From NCBI RefSeq assembly GCF_900106775.1, contig NZ_FNNQ01000012.1, positions 59,488-123,487 of the forward strand: a DNA stretch of 64,000 nucleotides, read 5' to 3'. Each line of letters opens with the position of its first letter. Position 1 is the stretch's first letter. Positions 26,630 through 35,026 of the stretch are shown one piece after another. The notes below the pieces were generated by a model. It was not told where the DNA came from, searched no databases, and was given only the letters and a program-made list of their open reading frames with translations. The DNA comes from Marininema mesophilum (GTDB taxonomy: Bacteria > Bacillota > Bacilli > Thermoactinomycetales > DSM-45169). The position numbers and the translations under genes are program-made.

Positions 26630-27037
26630 ATGCTTAACAAATTAGCTCATGTATGTATTGTGGTAAGAGACTATGATGAAGCGATCCAATGGTATACAGA
26701 GAAGCTGGGACTGGAACTACGAAGCGATAATCCCTTCGGTAATGGATATCGTTGGGTCACATTAGGTACCGGGGGAAATTCATCCCATCAGGATACTGAG
26801 ATTGTTTTTTATCAACCAGGGCCCAGGGAAGAAGATAGTCGAATGGCACGATTAGGACAGATATCGAAGTGGGTTTTTGGGACGGATGATTGTCGTGGAG
26901 ATGTGGAATTATTACGTTCACGGGGGGTAAAGATCGTGGATGGTCCATCTGATCTTCCCTGGGGAGTTCAAGCAATGTTTGAGGACCTCTATGGCAATAC
27001 CTTTGTGATGGTAGAAGGAAAAGAGATGCAGGGATGA
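26630..27037 (+). CDS. VOC (glyoxalase/dioxygenase superfamily) protein
   Basis: The 135-aa protein has the betaalphabetabetabeta repeats of the VOC fold: it begins MLNKLAHVCIVVRDYDEAIQWYTEKLG and ends with FEDLYGNTFVMVE. His in AHVCIV and Glu in the last strand are the usual metal ligands. The reaction is not known. ATG 26630 is chosen because the longer open frame (from 26576) starts inside the preceding terminator and adds residues not seen in the family; AAGGGAG is 13 nt upstream, rather far. Confidence 0.8.
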   Translation: MLNKLAHVCIVVRDYDEAIQWYTEKLGLELRSDNPFGNGYRWVTLGTGGNSSHQDTEIVFYQPGPREEDSRMARLGQISKWVFGTDDCRGDVELLRSRGVKIVDGPSDLPWGVQAMFEDLYGNTFVMVEGKEMQG

Positions 27038-27038
27038 T

Positions 27039-27073
27039 AAAAAACTTTCCGAGGGATGCTCGGAAAGTTTTTT
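27039..27073. terminator. Terminator after the VOC gene
   Basis: The arms AAAAAACTTTCCGAG and CTCGGAAAGTTTTTT form a 15-bp stem with A and T tracts and can serve the convergent dedA-like gene too. Confidence 0.87.
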
Positions 27074-27119
27074 AAATAGCGCAGGCTTTTTGTTATGCAG
27101 GACGCTTTCCTTGTAGAGA

Positions 27120-27728
27120 CTAGGTGGTTTTCCGACGTCTGATATACCAGATAATGAACACAACGAGTAAAATAGCAAACCCAACATAGACAATCTCGGA
27201 ATAAATGCTGATATATTCCACAATTTTAGTCCAGGATTTCCCGAGCATAGCCCCAGCACCAACGAGTATGATGTTCCAGAGGGCGGTACCCAAGATCGTG
27301 AAGAATAAAAACAGCGAAAAGTTCATATTAGACATCCCAGCAGGGATAGAGATCATACTCCGAACGATGGGAATCATCCTCCCAAAAAATACGGTCCATT
27401 TGCCATAGCGATCAAACCAGGCATTTGCGCGGTGAATATCCTTTTTTTGAATCCGAAGAACAGATCCCCAGCGATCAACCAACTTTTCGAGACGAGTAAC
27501 ATCTAAGAGAAGGCCGATGCCATAGAGGATAATCGCACCTAATACCGATCCAGCTGTAGAGGTTACGATTACTCCAGTAAGGGTAAGGTTGCTTTTTATT
27601 GTCATAAAACCACCAAAGGGGAGAACGAGCTCTGAGGGAATGGGAGGAAACACATTTTCGAGCACCATGATAAAAAAGATCCCTAGATACCCATATTCCT
27701 CAATCAAACTTGTAATCCATTGTTCCAT
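27120..27728 (-). CDS. DedA family membrane protein (YngC-like)
   Basis: The 202-aa integral membrane protein belongs to the DedA/SNARE-associated family. Its marks are the N-terminal ENVFPPIPSELVLPFGG and the central FFGRMIPIVRSMISIPAGMSNM motif with conserved arginines. DedA proteins are thought to move lipid carriers such as undecaprenyl phosphate across the membrane; some members also affect proton-motive force and alkaline tolerance. It is monocistronic, on the minus strand, with AGAGGTGA upstream of ATG 27728. Confidence 0.87.
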   Translation of the reverse strand: MEQWITSLIEEYGYLGIFFIMVLENVFPPIPSELVLPFGGFMTIKSNLTLTGVIVTSTAGSVLGAIILYGIGLLLDVTRLEKLVDRWGSVLRIQKKDIHRANAWFDRYGKWTVFFGRMIPIVRSMISIPAGMSNMNFSLFLFFTILGTALWNIILVGAGAMLGKSWTKIVEYISIYSEIVYVGFAILLVVFIIWYIRRRKTT

Positions 27729-27844
27729 AGGTTCACCTCTATCAGAGATCTAAGGTAGATTAAATTATACTAAATTTTAGAGAGGCTGTCTTACGATAGA
27801 GAGTTAAAAGGATGGCTAATACGTGAAAATGGAGGAGTGAAAGC

Positions 27845-27899
27845 AAAAAAGACCAGGTAGTCATCTCCTCCATCAGAGGGGACAAGAATACCTGGTCTT
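27845..27899 (-). terminator. Intrinsic terminator of typA
   Basis: On the minus strand AAGACCAGGTA pairs with TACCTGGTCTT, with an inner loop of about 29 nt, and is followed by TTTTTGC. Confidence 0.75.
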
Positions 27900-27921
27900 A
27901 CTTTTATTACTTAACCTACTT

Positions 27922-29751
27922 TTATTGTTTGACTTTGCCACCGTATTTCTGATACTTACGCCGTTCATTTTTAGGCAAAATCCGTTTGCGTATCCGGAAA
28001 TCCTTCGGCGTTACTTCTAGGAGTTCGTCATCGGATAGATACTCAAGGGCATCATCCAAGGAAAGGTTACGGGGGGGCTCTAGGCGAAGGGCATCATCAG
28101 AACCGGAGGCGCGGAAGTTGGTCAGTTGTTTCTTTTTGCAGACGTTTACATCCAGGTCCCCTTCCCGAATATGCTGACCAATAACCATGCCTTCATAGAC
28201 ATCCGTATTAGTTGGAATGAACAGGGTGCCCCGTTCTTGGGCTGCATGGAGACCGTAACTGGAAGCGTTGCCTGGTTCCCAAGCGACAAGTGATCCATGG
28301 TCCCGTGTCTGGATTTCGCCTGCATGGGGTTGGAAGCCAGCGAAGAGGGTGTTGATTAACCCTTCCCCACGCGTGGCGGTCATAAATTGTTGACGGAAAC
28401 CGATCAATCCACGGGTCGGTACGAGATAGGTATAGCGAATGCTACCATCGTCCCGTATTTGCATATCGGTCATTTGTCCTTTACGTTGCCCAAGGAGTTC
28501 TACAACAGCCCCTTGGTAATCTGCAGACACTTCAGCCTCTACCGTTTCGATTGGCTCATGCCAGGTATCATCGATCTTTTTCAAGATAACCTCTGGTTTG
28601 GAAACCTCGAATTCATACCCCTCTCGACGCATGTTTTCGATCAAGATTCCAAGGTGCAACTCACCACGTCCTGCGACGAGGAAAGTGTCAGGGGACTCGG
28701 TCTCATTTACTTTAAGAGCTACGTCACGCTCCGATTCAATAAAGAGGCGTTCTCTTAATTTACGAGAAGTGACGAAGTCACCTTCACGACCTGCAAAAGG
28801 ACTTGTGTTTACACCGAAGGTGATTCGAAGAGTCGGCTCCTCTACCTTGATTGGAGGCAGTGGACGAGGATCATCAGGATCAGTGATCGTGTCACCGATT
28901 CCAACGTTACCAAGGCCTGTCAAAGCGATGATATCCCCAGCCGTTGCTGTTTCTATTTCTACACGGCCAAGTCCTTGATGGGTAAAAACTTGCGCCACTT
29001 TTAGCGGTTTCTGACTACCGTCAGAGAGGATATGAAGAACGTTCTGGTTCTTTTGGATCGTACCACTGTTTAGGCGGCCGATAACAATCTTTCCTTTATA
29101 ATCGTCGTACCCCATCAGGGTGGCCTGCATCTGTGTAGGAGCATCAGGCTCTACCGTTGGGGAAGGAATTGTTTTTAGAACTTCTTCAAAGAGAGACTCC
29201 ATGTTATCCTGCATCTCTGCTGGATCAAGGCCGGATTGTCCAGTGAGCGCATTGGTATAGATCACGGGGAAATCGGCCTGTTCTTCATTGGCTCCAAGGT
29301 CGACGAAGAGGTCAAAGGTCGTATCAACGACATAGTCAGGACGAGCGTTCGGACGGTCGATTTTGTTAACGACTACAATCGCTCTATGTCCCCGTTCTAA
29401 GGCTTGCCGCAAAACGAACTTGGTCTGGGGCATAGGGCCTTCAACGGAGTCAACCAAAAGAAGAACCCCATCCACCATGTTCATCACCCGTTCCACTTCG
29501 CCTCCGAAGTCGGCGTGACCAGGAGTGTCGATGATGTTCATCTTGACGCCTTTGTAGGTGATGGAAGTGTTTTTAGAGAGAATGGTGATGCCGCGTTCCC
29601 GTTCCAAGTCGTTCGAGTCCATCACTCGTTCAGCGACTTGTTGGTTCTCGCGAAAGATGTGAGCTTGTTTTAACATCGCGTCCACAAGGGTCGTTTTCCC
29701 ATGGTCAACGTGGGCGATGATCGCAATGTTGCGGATATCTTGAGGATTCAT
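27922..29751 (-). CDS. typA: TypA/BipA ribosome-associated GTPase
   Basis: TypA is a translational GTPase related to EF-G that is needed for ribosome assembly and growth at low temperature or stress. The 609-aa protein starts MNPQDIRNIAIIAHVDHGKTT with the G1 P-loop (about residues 14-21), shows G2/G3 in RGITILSK and DTPGHADF, NKID (G4), then EF-Tu domain 2 and the TypA-specific C-terminal region (LVPTRGLIGFRQQF). ATG 29751 is the only possible start near the conserved N-terminus, yet the nearest AAGGAGG is 27 nt upstream with a 6-bp hairpin between (see leader). It is monocistronic with its own promoter and terminator. Confidence 0.97.
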   Translation of the reverse strand: MNPQDIRNIAIIAHVDHGKTTLVDAMLKQAHIFRENQQVAERVMDSNDLERERGITILSKNTSITYKGVKMNIIDTPGHADFGGEVERVMNMVDGVLLLVDSVEGPMPQTKFVLRQALERGHRAIVVVNKIDRPNARPDYVVDTTFDLFVDLGANEEQADFPVIYTNALTGQSGLDPAEMQDNMESLFEEVLKTIPSPTVEPDAPTQMQATLMGYDDYKGKIVIGRLNSGTIQKNQNVLHILSDGSQKPLKVAQVFTHQGLGRVEIETATAGDIIALTGLGNVGIGDTITDPDDPRPLPPIKVEEPTLRITFGVNTSPFAGREGDFVTSRKLRERLFIESERDVALKVNETESPDTFLVAGRGELHLGILIENMRREGYEFEVSKPEVILKKIDDTWHEPIETVEAEVSADYQGAVVELLGQRKGQMTDMQIRDDGSIRYTYLVPTRGLIGFRQQFMTATRGEGLINTLFAGFQPHAGEIQTRDHGSLVAWEPGNASSYGLHAAQERGTLFIPTNTDVYEGMVIGQHIREGDLDVNVCKKKQLTNFRASGSDDALRLEPPRNLSLDDALEYLSDDELLEVTPKDFRIRKRILPKNERRKYQKYGGKVKQ

Positions 29752-29785
29752 GTGACCGGGCGCAGTTTGCGCCCCTGGCCTCCTT
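29752..29785 (-). promoter_or_regulatory. typA ribosome site separated from the start by a hairpin
   Basis: AAGGAGG (29785-29779 on the minus strand) lies 27 nt before ATG 29751. Between them GGGCGC-AACTG-type arms (GGGCGC/GCGCCC, 29758-29774) form a 17-nt hairpin, leaving an effective spacing of 10 nt if it folds. An in-frame stop just upstream and no other start codon in the gap exclude a longer protein. Confidence 0.6.
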
Positions 29786-29802
29786 CACGCTGTAAATGTT
29801 CA

Positions 29803-29836
29803 TAAAAAAAGCAACCGGCTGTTTACAAAGCCGGGT
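29803..29836 (-). terminator. Terminator-like hairpin in the typA leader (possible attenuator)
   Basis: On the minus strand CCGGCT-N8-AGCCGG is followed by TTGCTTTTTTT, a normal intrinsic terminator form, about 30-60 nt after the expected transcription start and before the typA ribosome site. An alternative pairing of GCAAACCG with CGGTTGC would disrupt or extend it. Confidence 0.55.
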
Positions 29837-29873
29837 AACCAACGGTTTGCCGAAAAGATACTTCCAAAAGGAA

Positions 29874-29902
29874 ATTATACCACAGTAGGATAGAGAAAGC
29901 CA
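29874..29902 (-). promoter_or_regulatory. Probable typA promoter
   Basis: On the minus strand TGTGGTATAAT contains a perfect -10 (29879-29874) with TG upstream. The -35 is weak (TGGCTT-like at about 17-18 bp). It is the best promoter in front of typA. Confidence 0.45.
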
Positions 29903-30263
29903 TATGGTCTTCGTGGGTAGGTGAGGACTGAGGTATCTGTAAATCAAGGATACGTTCCTAGATATAGCGAATTCTTATTGTGCCCCCTGAAGCGAACCCT
30001 TAAATTCCGACATAAACGTTTTTTGCGGCCTAAGGAGCTTGACCTACCCGACTCCTCCGAAAATGATCATTAAGGAATTGGATAAATAGGTAACTAAGTA
30101 TTTCTGGCTAACCGCCGGTTTTCTTTGCACCAGAATTATCTTTTTCATTTTTATATTAAATAATATCATTTATATTTTATTATATTAATAATATGTTAGT
30201 TATATAATCAGGGTAATAGTATAATTGCAGTGACTGCTATAAATACTTAGGGAGGCCAAAGAT
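29903..30263. other. Intergenic region between typA and the first thermonuclease gene
   Basis: About 360 bases with no convincing gene. The right half (30120-30240) is very AT-rich and probably holds the promoter for the thermonuclease gene; the left half belongs to the typA upstream region. I see no other structure. Confidence 0.4.
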
Positions 30264-31337
30264 ATGCGTACTCGTTGGTGGATGAATGGAGCCGGGTTGG
30301 TTTTACTCTGTACCGTGATCTTATTTTTTGTTCCCAATGATGTAGAGGCAGCGACTTATAAGTCGACGATTAAATCAGTCGTCGATGGAGACACAGTTCA
30401 TTTGAATGAAGCAGTGCTTGGGAGTACCACGGTTCGTTTACTCTCTATCGATGCTCCAGAGACCAATTATCTAGGGAAAAGTCAAGGGAAGTACGGGGAA
30501 GACGCGAAGGCGGAGATGAAAAAACTCCTTCCTGAAGGCACTTCAGTAACCGTGGAAACCGACAAAACAGAAAAAGATCAGTATGGCCGCCTTTTGGCGT
30601 ATATTCATACAGATAAGCTAGATGTGAACCAGGAGATGGTACGCCTCGGTCTTGCAGTCACCTATTATATCTGGCCCAATATGAGTCATTTTACTGACTA
30701 TCAGTCAGCTCTCCTAGAAGCTCAAAAATCAGGTTCTGGTATATGGAATCCAAAGGATCCGTTAACAGAACTACCCTTCGAATTTCGTTTACGGGTAGGA
30801 AATCGCGAACCCGATAAATATGTGGGTAACTATGAGACGAAAAAATACGTTGGTCCTGCGGATTATAATAAGGTACCTGTCGAACAGCGGGTATTTTTCC
30901 TTACCGAATCAGAGGCAAAGGAAGCTGGGTATACGAGTGGTGATGGCGGTGGTGGAACACCGCAGGGAAAAGTGCTTATCAATGAAGTGCTTCCGTATCC
31001 AGGGTCTGGTAAGGAGTTTGTAGAGCTTTATAACTCAGGAAATGAAGCAGTGGATCTTGGTGGTTATATCCTCGATGATACGGTGAAGAGCGGTTCTTCT
31101 CCATACACCATTCCAAAGGGTACAAAGCTACCAGCGAAAGGATACTTTGTCTGGGAACCTTCTTCCTACTTTAATAATGGTGGCGATGATGTAACGTTAC
31201 AAACCGCTGATGGGTCGGTAGTCGATTCCTATCACTATACGGCTGCAACCAAAAATTCATCCTGGGCTAGGGTGCCAGATGGTGGAGAGTGGAAAACATC
31301 TCCTAGTACACCAACTAAGGGCACTCAGAATAAGTAA
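30264..31337 (+). CDS. Secreted thermonuclease with C-terminal lamin-tail domain
   Basis: The 357-aa protein has a signal peptide (cleavage after about VEA-A, residue 30), a staphylococcal-nuclease domain (about 32-165) and, after a Gly-rich linker GDGGGGTPQG, a lamin-tail domain (about 238-355) with INEVLPYPGSGKEFVELYN. The catalytic nuclease residues are in place: Arg in VRLLSIDAPE with Glu two positions on, and Arg in DQYGRLLAY; VVDGDTVHL holds the calcium-binding Asp. It should degrade DNA and RNA outside the cell or at its surface. A tandem paralogue follows at 31662 without the lamin-tail domain. Start ATG 30264, GGGAGG upstream. Confidence 0.9.
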   Translation: MRTRWWMNGAGLVLLCTVILFFVPNDVEAATYKSTIKSVVDGDTVHLNEAVLGSTTVRLLSIDAPETNYLGKSQGKYGEDAKAEMKKLLPEGTSVTVETDKTEKDQYGRLLAYIHTDKLDVNQEMVRLGLAVTYYIWPNMSHFTDYQSALLEAQKSGSGIWNPKDPLTELPFEFRLRVGNREPDKYVGNYETKKYVGPADYNKVPVEQRVFFLTESEAKEAGYTSGDGGGGTPQGKVLINEVLPYPGSGKEFVELYNSGNEAVDLGGYILDDTVKSGSSPYTIPKGTKLPAKGYFVWEPSSYFNNGGDDVTLQTADGSVVDSYHYTAATKNSSWARVPDGGEWKTSPSTPTKGTQNK

Positions 31338-31386
31338 CATATTTATGTGCTATCTATAATGAGAAAGGAATATTTGTTGTATGCCA

Positions 31387-31420
31387 AGTCAGAGGCTATG
31401 TAGCTCTGGCTTTATTTTTG
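31387..31420 (+). terminator. Imperfect terminator after the first thermonuclease gene
   Basis: AGTCAGAGGCTA pairs imperfectly with TAGCTCTGGCT and is followed by TTATTTTTG. Confidence 0.6.
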
Positions 31421-31488
31421 TTGAATACCTAGTAAATTACATTTTATACCAAAATAATAAAAATACGGCATCATAGAATTTATTTCAT

Positions 31489-31520
31489 TCTTCACCTCAA
31501 TTGTAGGTGAAGGATTTTTT
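31489..31520 (+). terminator. Second hairpin before the paralogous thermonuclease
   Basis: CTTCACCT pairs with AGGTGAAG and is followed by GATTTTTT, a terminator form in the gap between the two nuclease genes. Confidence 0.6.
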
Positions 31521-31661
31521 AATATTTCCTAAATTATTCATGAATTTTAGATATGTAAGTGTTTACATCATCAGCAAATATGTTGTAAGGTAGTTATGGG
31601 TATTTTTAAAAAAATGAAATAAAAAGGGTATGCCAGGAAATAATTAAGGGAGGTTTTACAG

Positions 31662-32345
31662 ATGCGTATTCGTATGGGAATGAATGGTTTGGGACTAGCT
31701 GTTTTGAGTATGACCCTGATGTTTTCTTTGCCGAGTCATACAGAGGCGGCTACTTACAAGTCGTCAATTCAGTCGGTAGTAGATGGGGACACGGTTCATC
31801 TAAATAAAGAAGTACTTGGGAGTACCAAGGTCCGTTTATTATCCATCGATGCTCCGGAGACCAATTATCAAGGGAAAAGTCAAGGGAAGTATGGAGAAGA
31901 AGCAAAGAAAGAGCTAAAAAAACTTTTACCTGAAGGTACTTCAGTAACGGTAGAGACAGATAAAACAGAAAAAGATCAGTATGGACGTATTTTGGCTCAT
32001 ATTAATACTGATAAACTAGATGTGAATGAAGAAATGGTACGGCGTGGTTTAGCAGTAACCTATTATATCGCGCCTAATATGGGTGACTTTACGGAATACC
32101 GTTCTGCGCTTCTCGAAGCGAAAAAAGACGGTTCTGGTATGTGGAAATCAGAAAACCCAGAAATGCCTTTTGAATTCCGTTTGCGAGTAGGAGATCGTGA
32201 ACCCGATAAATATGTAGGTGACTATAAGACAAAAAAGTATGTCGACCCTGCTGATTATAAAAAGGTTCCGATTGAACAGCGTGTATTTTTCCTTACAAAA
32301 TCAGATGCGGAAAAAGCAGGATATGCTAGTGTAAATGGGGATTGA
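31662..32345 (+). CDS. Secreted thermonuclease, truncated tandem paralogue
   Basis: The 227-aa protein is a close paralogue of the preceding gene across the signal peptide and nuclease domain: VVDGDTVHLN, VRLLSIDAPETNY, DQYGRILAH, and the same FRLRVGDREPDKYVGDY segment after the nuclease. The nuclease residues are intact. The reading frame stops at VNGD exactly where the Gly-rich linker to the lamin-tail domain would begin. Decayed remains of that domain follow in frame. AGGGAGG precedes ATG 31662. The enzyme should be active and secreted but without the tail domain that may anchor its relative. Confidence 0.88.
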   Translation: MRIRMGMNGLGLAVLSMTLMFSLPSHTEAATYKSSIQSVVDGDTVHLNKEVLGSTKVRLLSIDAPETNYQGKSQGKYGEEAKKELKKLLPEGTSVTVETDKTEKDQYGRILAHINTDKLDVNEEMVRRGLAVTYYIAPNMGDFTEYRSALLEAKKDGSGMWKSENPEMPFEFRLRVGDREPDKYVGDYKTKKYVDPADYKKVPIEQRVFFLTKSDAEKAGYASVNGD

Positions 32346-32400
32346 GGAGCGCCTCACGGGAAGATGCTCATCAATGAGTGCTATGCTTGAATCAAGCCAG
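32346..32400 (+). pseudogene. Remnant of the lamin-tail domain of the second thermonuclease
   Basis: Directly after the TGA stop, in the same frame, the codons read GAPHGKMLINEC, which aligns with GTPQGKVLINEV in the upstream paralogue. A second stop follows and the rest of the domain is gone. This shows the second gene once had the full architecture. Confidence 0.75.
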
Positions 32401-32427
32401 GGCTATAAGTAGCCGCTGGCTTTTTTG
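32394..32427 (+). terminator. Terminator after the second thermonuclease gene
   Basis: AAGCCAGGGCTA pairs imperfectly with TAGCCGCTGGCTT and is followed by TTTTTG. Confidence 0.75.
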
Positions 32428-32529
32428 TTTAGGGATGTTTCCATTTCAATTTGTCACACGTAAAATTGCTTTCGGTCCGTTTACTTGTCTACAATAAGAA
32501 GGTAGTTACTGATGAGGAGGGGACCACCC

Positions 32530-33522
32530 TTGTTATTTATTGATAATGAGAAAAACTATGATCCCAGAGTTAATCTGGCGATTGAGGAATATATCCTAAA
32601 GCATCTTGATATAGATGAAGATTATCTGTTGTTTTACATCAATGAACCCTCGATCATAATTGGGCGCAACCAAAATACGGTGGAGGAAATCCATGTGGAG
32701 TATTGCCAAACAAAGGGGATTCATGTGGTGCGTCGTCTTTCTGGTGGAGGAGCGGTCTATCATGACCGGGGGAATTTGAACTTTAGTTTTATCACGAAGG
32801 ATGATGGGGAGAGTTTTCTCAACTTCCGCAAATTCACTCAACCTGTAGTAAAAGCTCTCCACCGTTTGGGGATAGCAGCGGAGTTAACCGGTCGGAATGA
32901 TCTGCAGATTGGAGAGAAGAAAATCTCAGGGAACGCTCAGTTTTCTACGAAGGGACGAATGTTTAGTCATGGTACGCTGATGTTTGATGTGGATCTCGAT
33001 GCGGTAACTGATGCCCTAAAGGTGAAAAAGGAGAAGTTCCAATCAAAGAGTACCAAGTCTGTGCGGAGCAGAGTGGCGAATATCAAAGAATATATAAATA
33101 GAAAAATGACAATTGAGGAGTTTCGAGAGACGCTTCTCCACTATATCTTTGAAGAGCATGAGGAGATCCCCCAGTATCAGTTGACCAAGGAAGATTGGGG
33201 AAAAATAGAGCAAATCTCTGCTCAGCGATACCAGAACTGGGATTGGAACTTTGGCCACTCGCCTAAATTTAATGTGGAGCATTCCCGGCGGTTTGAGGGT
33301 GTAGGAAGTGTTGATATCCGTCTCCAGGTGGAAAAGGGCGTGATTCGGCAATGTGTGATCTTTGGTGATTTTTTTGGCATTCGTGAGGTTCAGGAAATGG
33401 AACGCATGCTAATAGGTCGTCGTTATGATCGTAAGGACCTATTGAGTGTTATGGCTGATGTGAAAATTGAGGAGTACTTTGGCAATTTAACGAAGGAGCA
33501 GTTTATTGATTTGATATATTAA
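32530..33522 (+). CDS. lplJ: Lipoate-protein ligase
   Basis: The enzyme attaches free lipoate to the E2 and H proteins of 2-oxoacid dehydrogenases and the glycine cleavage system using ATP. The 330-aa protein is collinear with Bacillus LplJ: LFIDNEK at the start, RRLSGGGAVYHD (about residues 70-81), the catalytic Lys in GEKKISGNAQ, and the C-terminal YQNWDWNFGHSPKFN accessory domain. TTG 32530 is the start because AGGAGGGG is 7 nt upstream; the open frame to 32512 runs through that site. It is monocistronic with a terminator. Confidence 0.95.
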   Translation: MLFIDNEKNYDPRVNLAIEEYILKHLDIDEDYLLFYINEPSIIIGRNQNTVEEIHVEYCQTKGIHVVRRLSGGGAVYHDRGNLNFSFITKDDGESFLNFRKFTQPVVKALHRLGIAAELTGRNDLQIGEKKISGNAQFSTKGRMFSHGTLMFDVDLDAVTDALKVKKEKFQSKSTKSVRSRVANIKEYINRKMTIEEFRETLLHYIFEEHEEIPQYQLTKEDWGKIEQISAQRYQNWDWNFGHSPKFNVEHSRRFEGVGSVDIRLQVEKGVIRQCVIFGDFFGIREVQEMERMLIGRRYDRKDLLSVMADVKIEEYFGNLTKEQFIDLIY

Positions 33523-33539
33523 AATATTCGTCTATTAAA

Positions 33540-33577
33540 TCAACTCCCTCTGATATTTTGTGGGAGTTGATTTTTTA
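33540..33577 (+). terminator. Intrinsic terminator of lplJ
   Basis: TCAACTCCC pairs with GGGAGTTGA across a 15-nt loop and a T-run follows. Confidence 0.83.
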
Positions 33578-33691
33578 TGGGGGAAGATAGGCTGAATTTG
33601 ATCGCTTTGAAGGAAGGGAGATGGTAGGTCGAGAATAGTGCACATAATTACATGGTGAGGATCGCTTTAATATCTAAAAGGAGCTGATGAT

Positions 33692-34219
33692 ATGAATGAA
33701 CGGAATGCATTGGTGTTGATTGATATCCAGAGGGAGTATGTAACAGAGGGGAGACCGTTTTATATTCGATCGATTGGGCCCTCGCTGGAAAATGCGAAGA
33801 CGATGTTGGAGAAAGCGCGTACAGAGGGATGGATGGTTGTGCACGTGCGACATTTGCAGGAGGGGGAGATTTTTAACGCTGATTCTGAGTTTAGCGATTT
33901 TGTGCAAGGTTTTGAACCGCGTATAGGGGAAAGAGAAATAACAAAGTACAAGTTTTCTTGTTTTTCATCGGAGGAGTTTTCAGAGATGATGGATCGATTG
34001 AAGGAATATCGAATTCATATTGTGGGCTATGGATCAACGATGTGTTGTCTATCTACTATTGTAGAGGGTTATCATCGGGGTCATCAGATGATTTTTATAC
34101 ATGATGCTTCTAATGCGAAGGAGATGGATAAGTTTAGTGAGGAGTCACATCATGCTCATGCGACGGAAATTATGGCTACCTTTGCTGATGTTGCCACCAC
34201 ACAGGAGATTTCGGTATAG
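33692..34219 (+). CDS. Isochorismatase-like cysteine hydrolase
   Basis: The 175-aa protein has the isochorismatase-like fold with the Asp-Lys-Cys triad: Asp11 in LVLIDIQREY, Lys87 (or Lys85) in KYKFSCF, and Cys119 in the motif GYGSTMCCLST. Family members hydrolyse amides (nicotinamide, ureidoacrylate, N-carbamoyl compounds) or isochorismate; the substrate here cannot be told. Since menaquinone genes are in the window, isochorismate is conceivable but the motif is closer to amidases. AAAGGAG precedes ATG 33692. It is monocistronic. Confidence 0.83.
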   Translation: MNERNALVLIDIQREYVTEGRPFYIRSIGPSLENAKTMLEKARTEGWMVVHVRHLQEGEIFNADSEFSDFVQGFEPRIGEREITKYKFSCFSSEEFSEMMDRLKEYRIHIVGYGSTMCCLSTIVEGYHRGHQMIFIHDASNAKEMDKFSEESHHAHATEIMATFADVATTQEISV

Positions 34220-34333
34220 GTAAAAACCGTTTATTAAGACTATGGTGATTCATCATATCCGACCTCCTTCAATGGCGAGAACTCGGTCAATGTCTATTGA
34301 TAAGGGGTTCTGATCCACCTGTGGATTTTCCAT

Positions 34334-34378
34334 AAAAAAGACTAGGGATTGCAATCCAAGCAATCCTAGGCTTTTTTA
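34334..34378. terminator. Bidirectional terminator between the hydrolase gene and ppiB
   Basis: AAAAAAG..CTAGGGATTG pairs with CAATCCTAG..CTTTTTT, giving a stem flanked by A and T tracts, usable for both convergent genes. Confidence 0.83.
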
Positions 34379-34398
34379 TATTACCAATATCGCTTTAC

Positions 34399-34836
34399 TT
34401 AATCTTCCCAGACACGTACGTTGTTCATACGGTCGCCAGCTTTCATGTTCTGTGCAGCTTCCACACCCTTTGTTACTTTGCCAAATACTGTATGAACGCC
34501 ATTAAGATGGGGTTGTGCATCGTGAACGATAAAGAATTGACTGGAACCTGTATCTTTGCCAGCATGGGCCATAGATAGGGAGCCAGGCTCATGTTTGTGA
34601 GGGTTGTCTGCTGTTTCGCACTTGATGGTATATCCAGCACCGCCCGTGCCGTTGCCGATGGGGCAACCGCCTTGGCTGACGAAGCCAGGGATCACGCGAT
34701 GAAAAGAGAGACCGTTATAAAAACCTTCATTGGCTAGTTTTTTAAAGTTTTCCACGGTGCTAGGTGCTGCTTCGGGGTAAAACTCTAAATCAAGTACTTC
34801 ACCGTTTTCTAATTCAATGGTACCTTTGGTGGCCAT
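34399..34836 (-). CDS. ppiB: Peptidyl-prolyl cis-trans isomerase, cyclophilin type
   Basis: The 145-aa cytoplasmic cyclophilin catalyses proline isomerisation in protein folding. The catalytic segment FHRVIPGFVSQGG (about residues 45-57), GSLSMAHAG and SSQFFIVHDA are all present, and it has no signal peptide. It begins at ATG 34836 on the minus strand with AAGGAGGT before it and stands alone. It is close to PpiB of Bacillus in length and sequence. Confidence 0.94.
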   Translation of the reverse strand: MATKGTIELENGEVLDLEFYPEAAPSTVENFKKLANEGFYNGLSFHRVIPGFVSQGGCPIGNGTGGAGYTIKCETADNPHKHEPGSLSMAHAGKDTGSSQFFIVHDAQPHLNGVHTVFGKVTKGVEAAQNMKAGDRMNNVRVWED

Positions 34837-35026
34837 GGTGTACTACCTCCTTGGAATCTGATCCTTAATTATCTTACCATAATGGATATGTGGGTGCAGG
34901 TGTGCTGATTAATCGTTAATGTCATTAAGATAGGTTGGGATCAAGAAAGTTTGAATATGACTTAATATGCCCAAACATGAATAATGTAAGAGAATACACT
35001 TTTTTCAACCTATAGGGGTGAAGATG

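Noticed and set aside
28387..28978. Plus-strand frames within typA
   Set aside because: Antisense shadow frames of a conserved gene with no start signals.
29705..29947. 80-codon minus-strand frame overlapping the typA start, possible leader peptide
   Set aside because: It crosses a terminator hairpin and continues into typA in another frame; it uses the typA ribosome site region only by chance.
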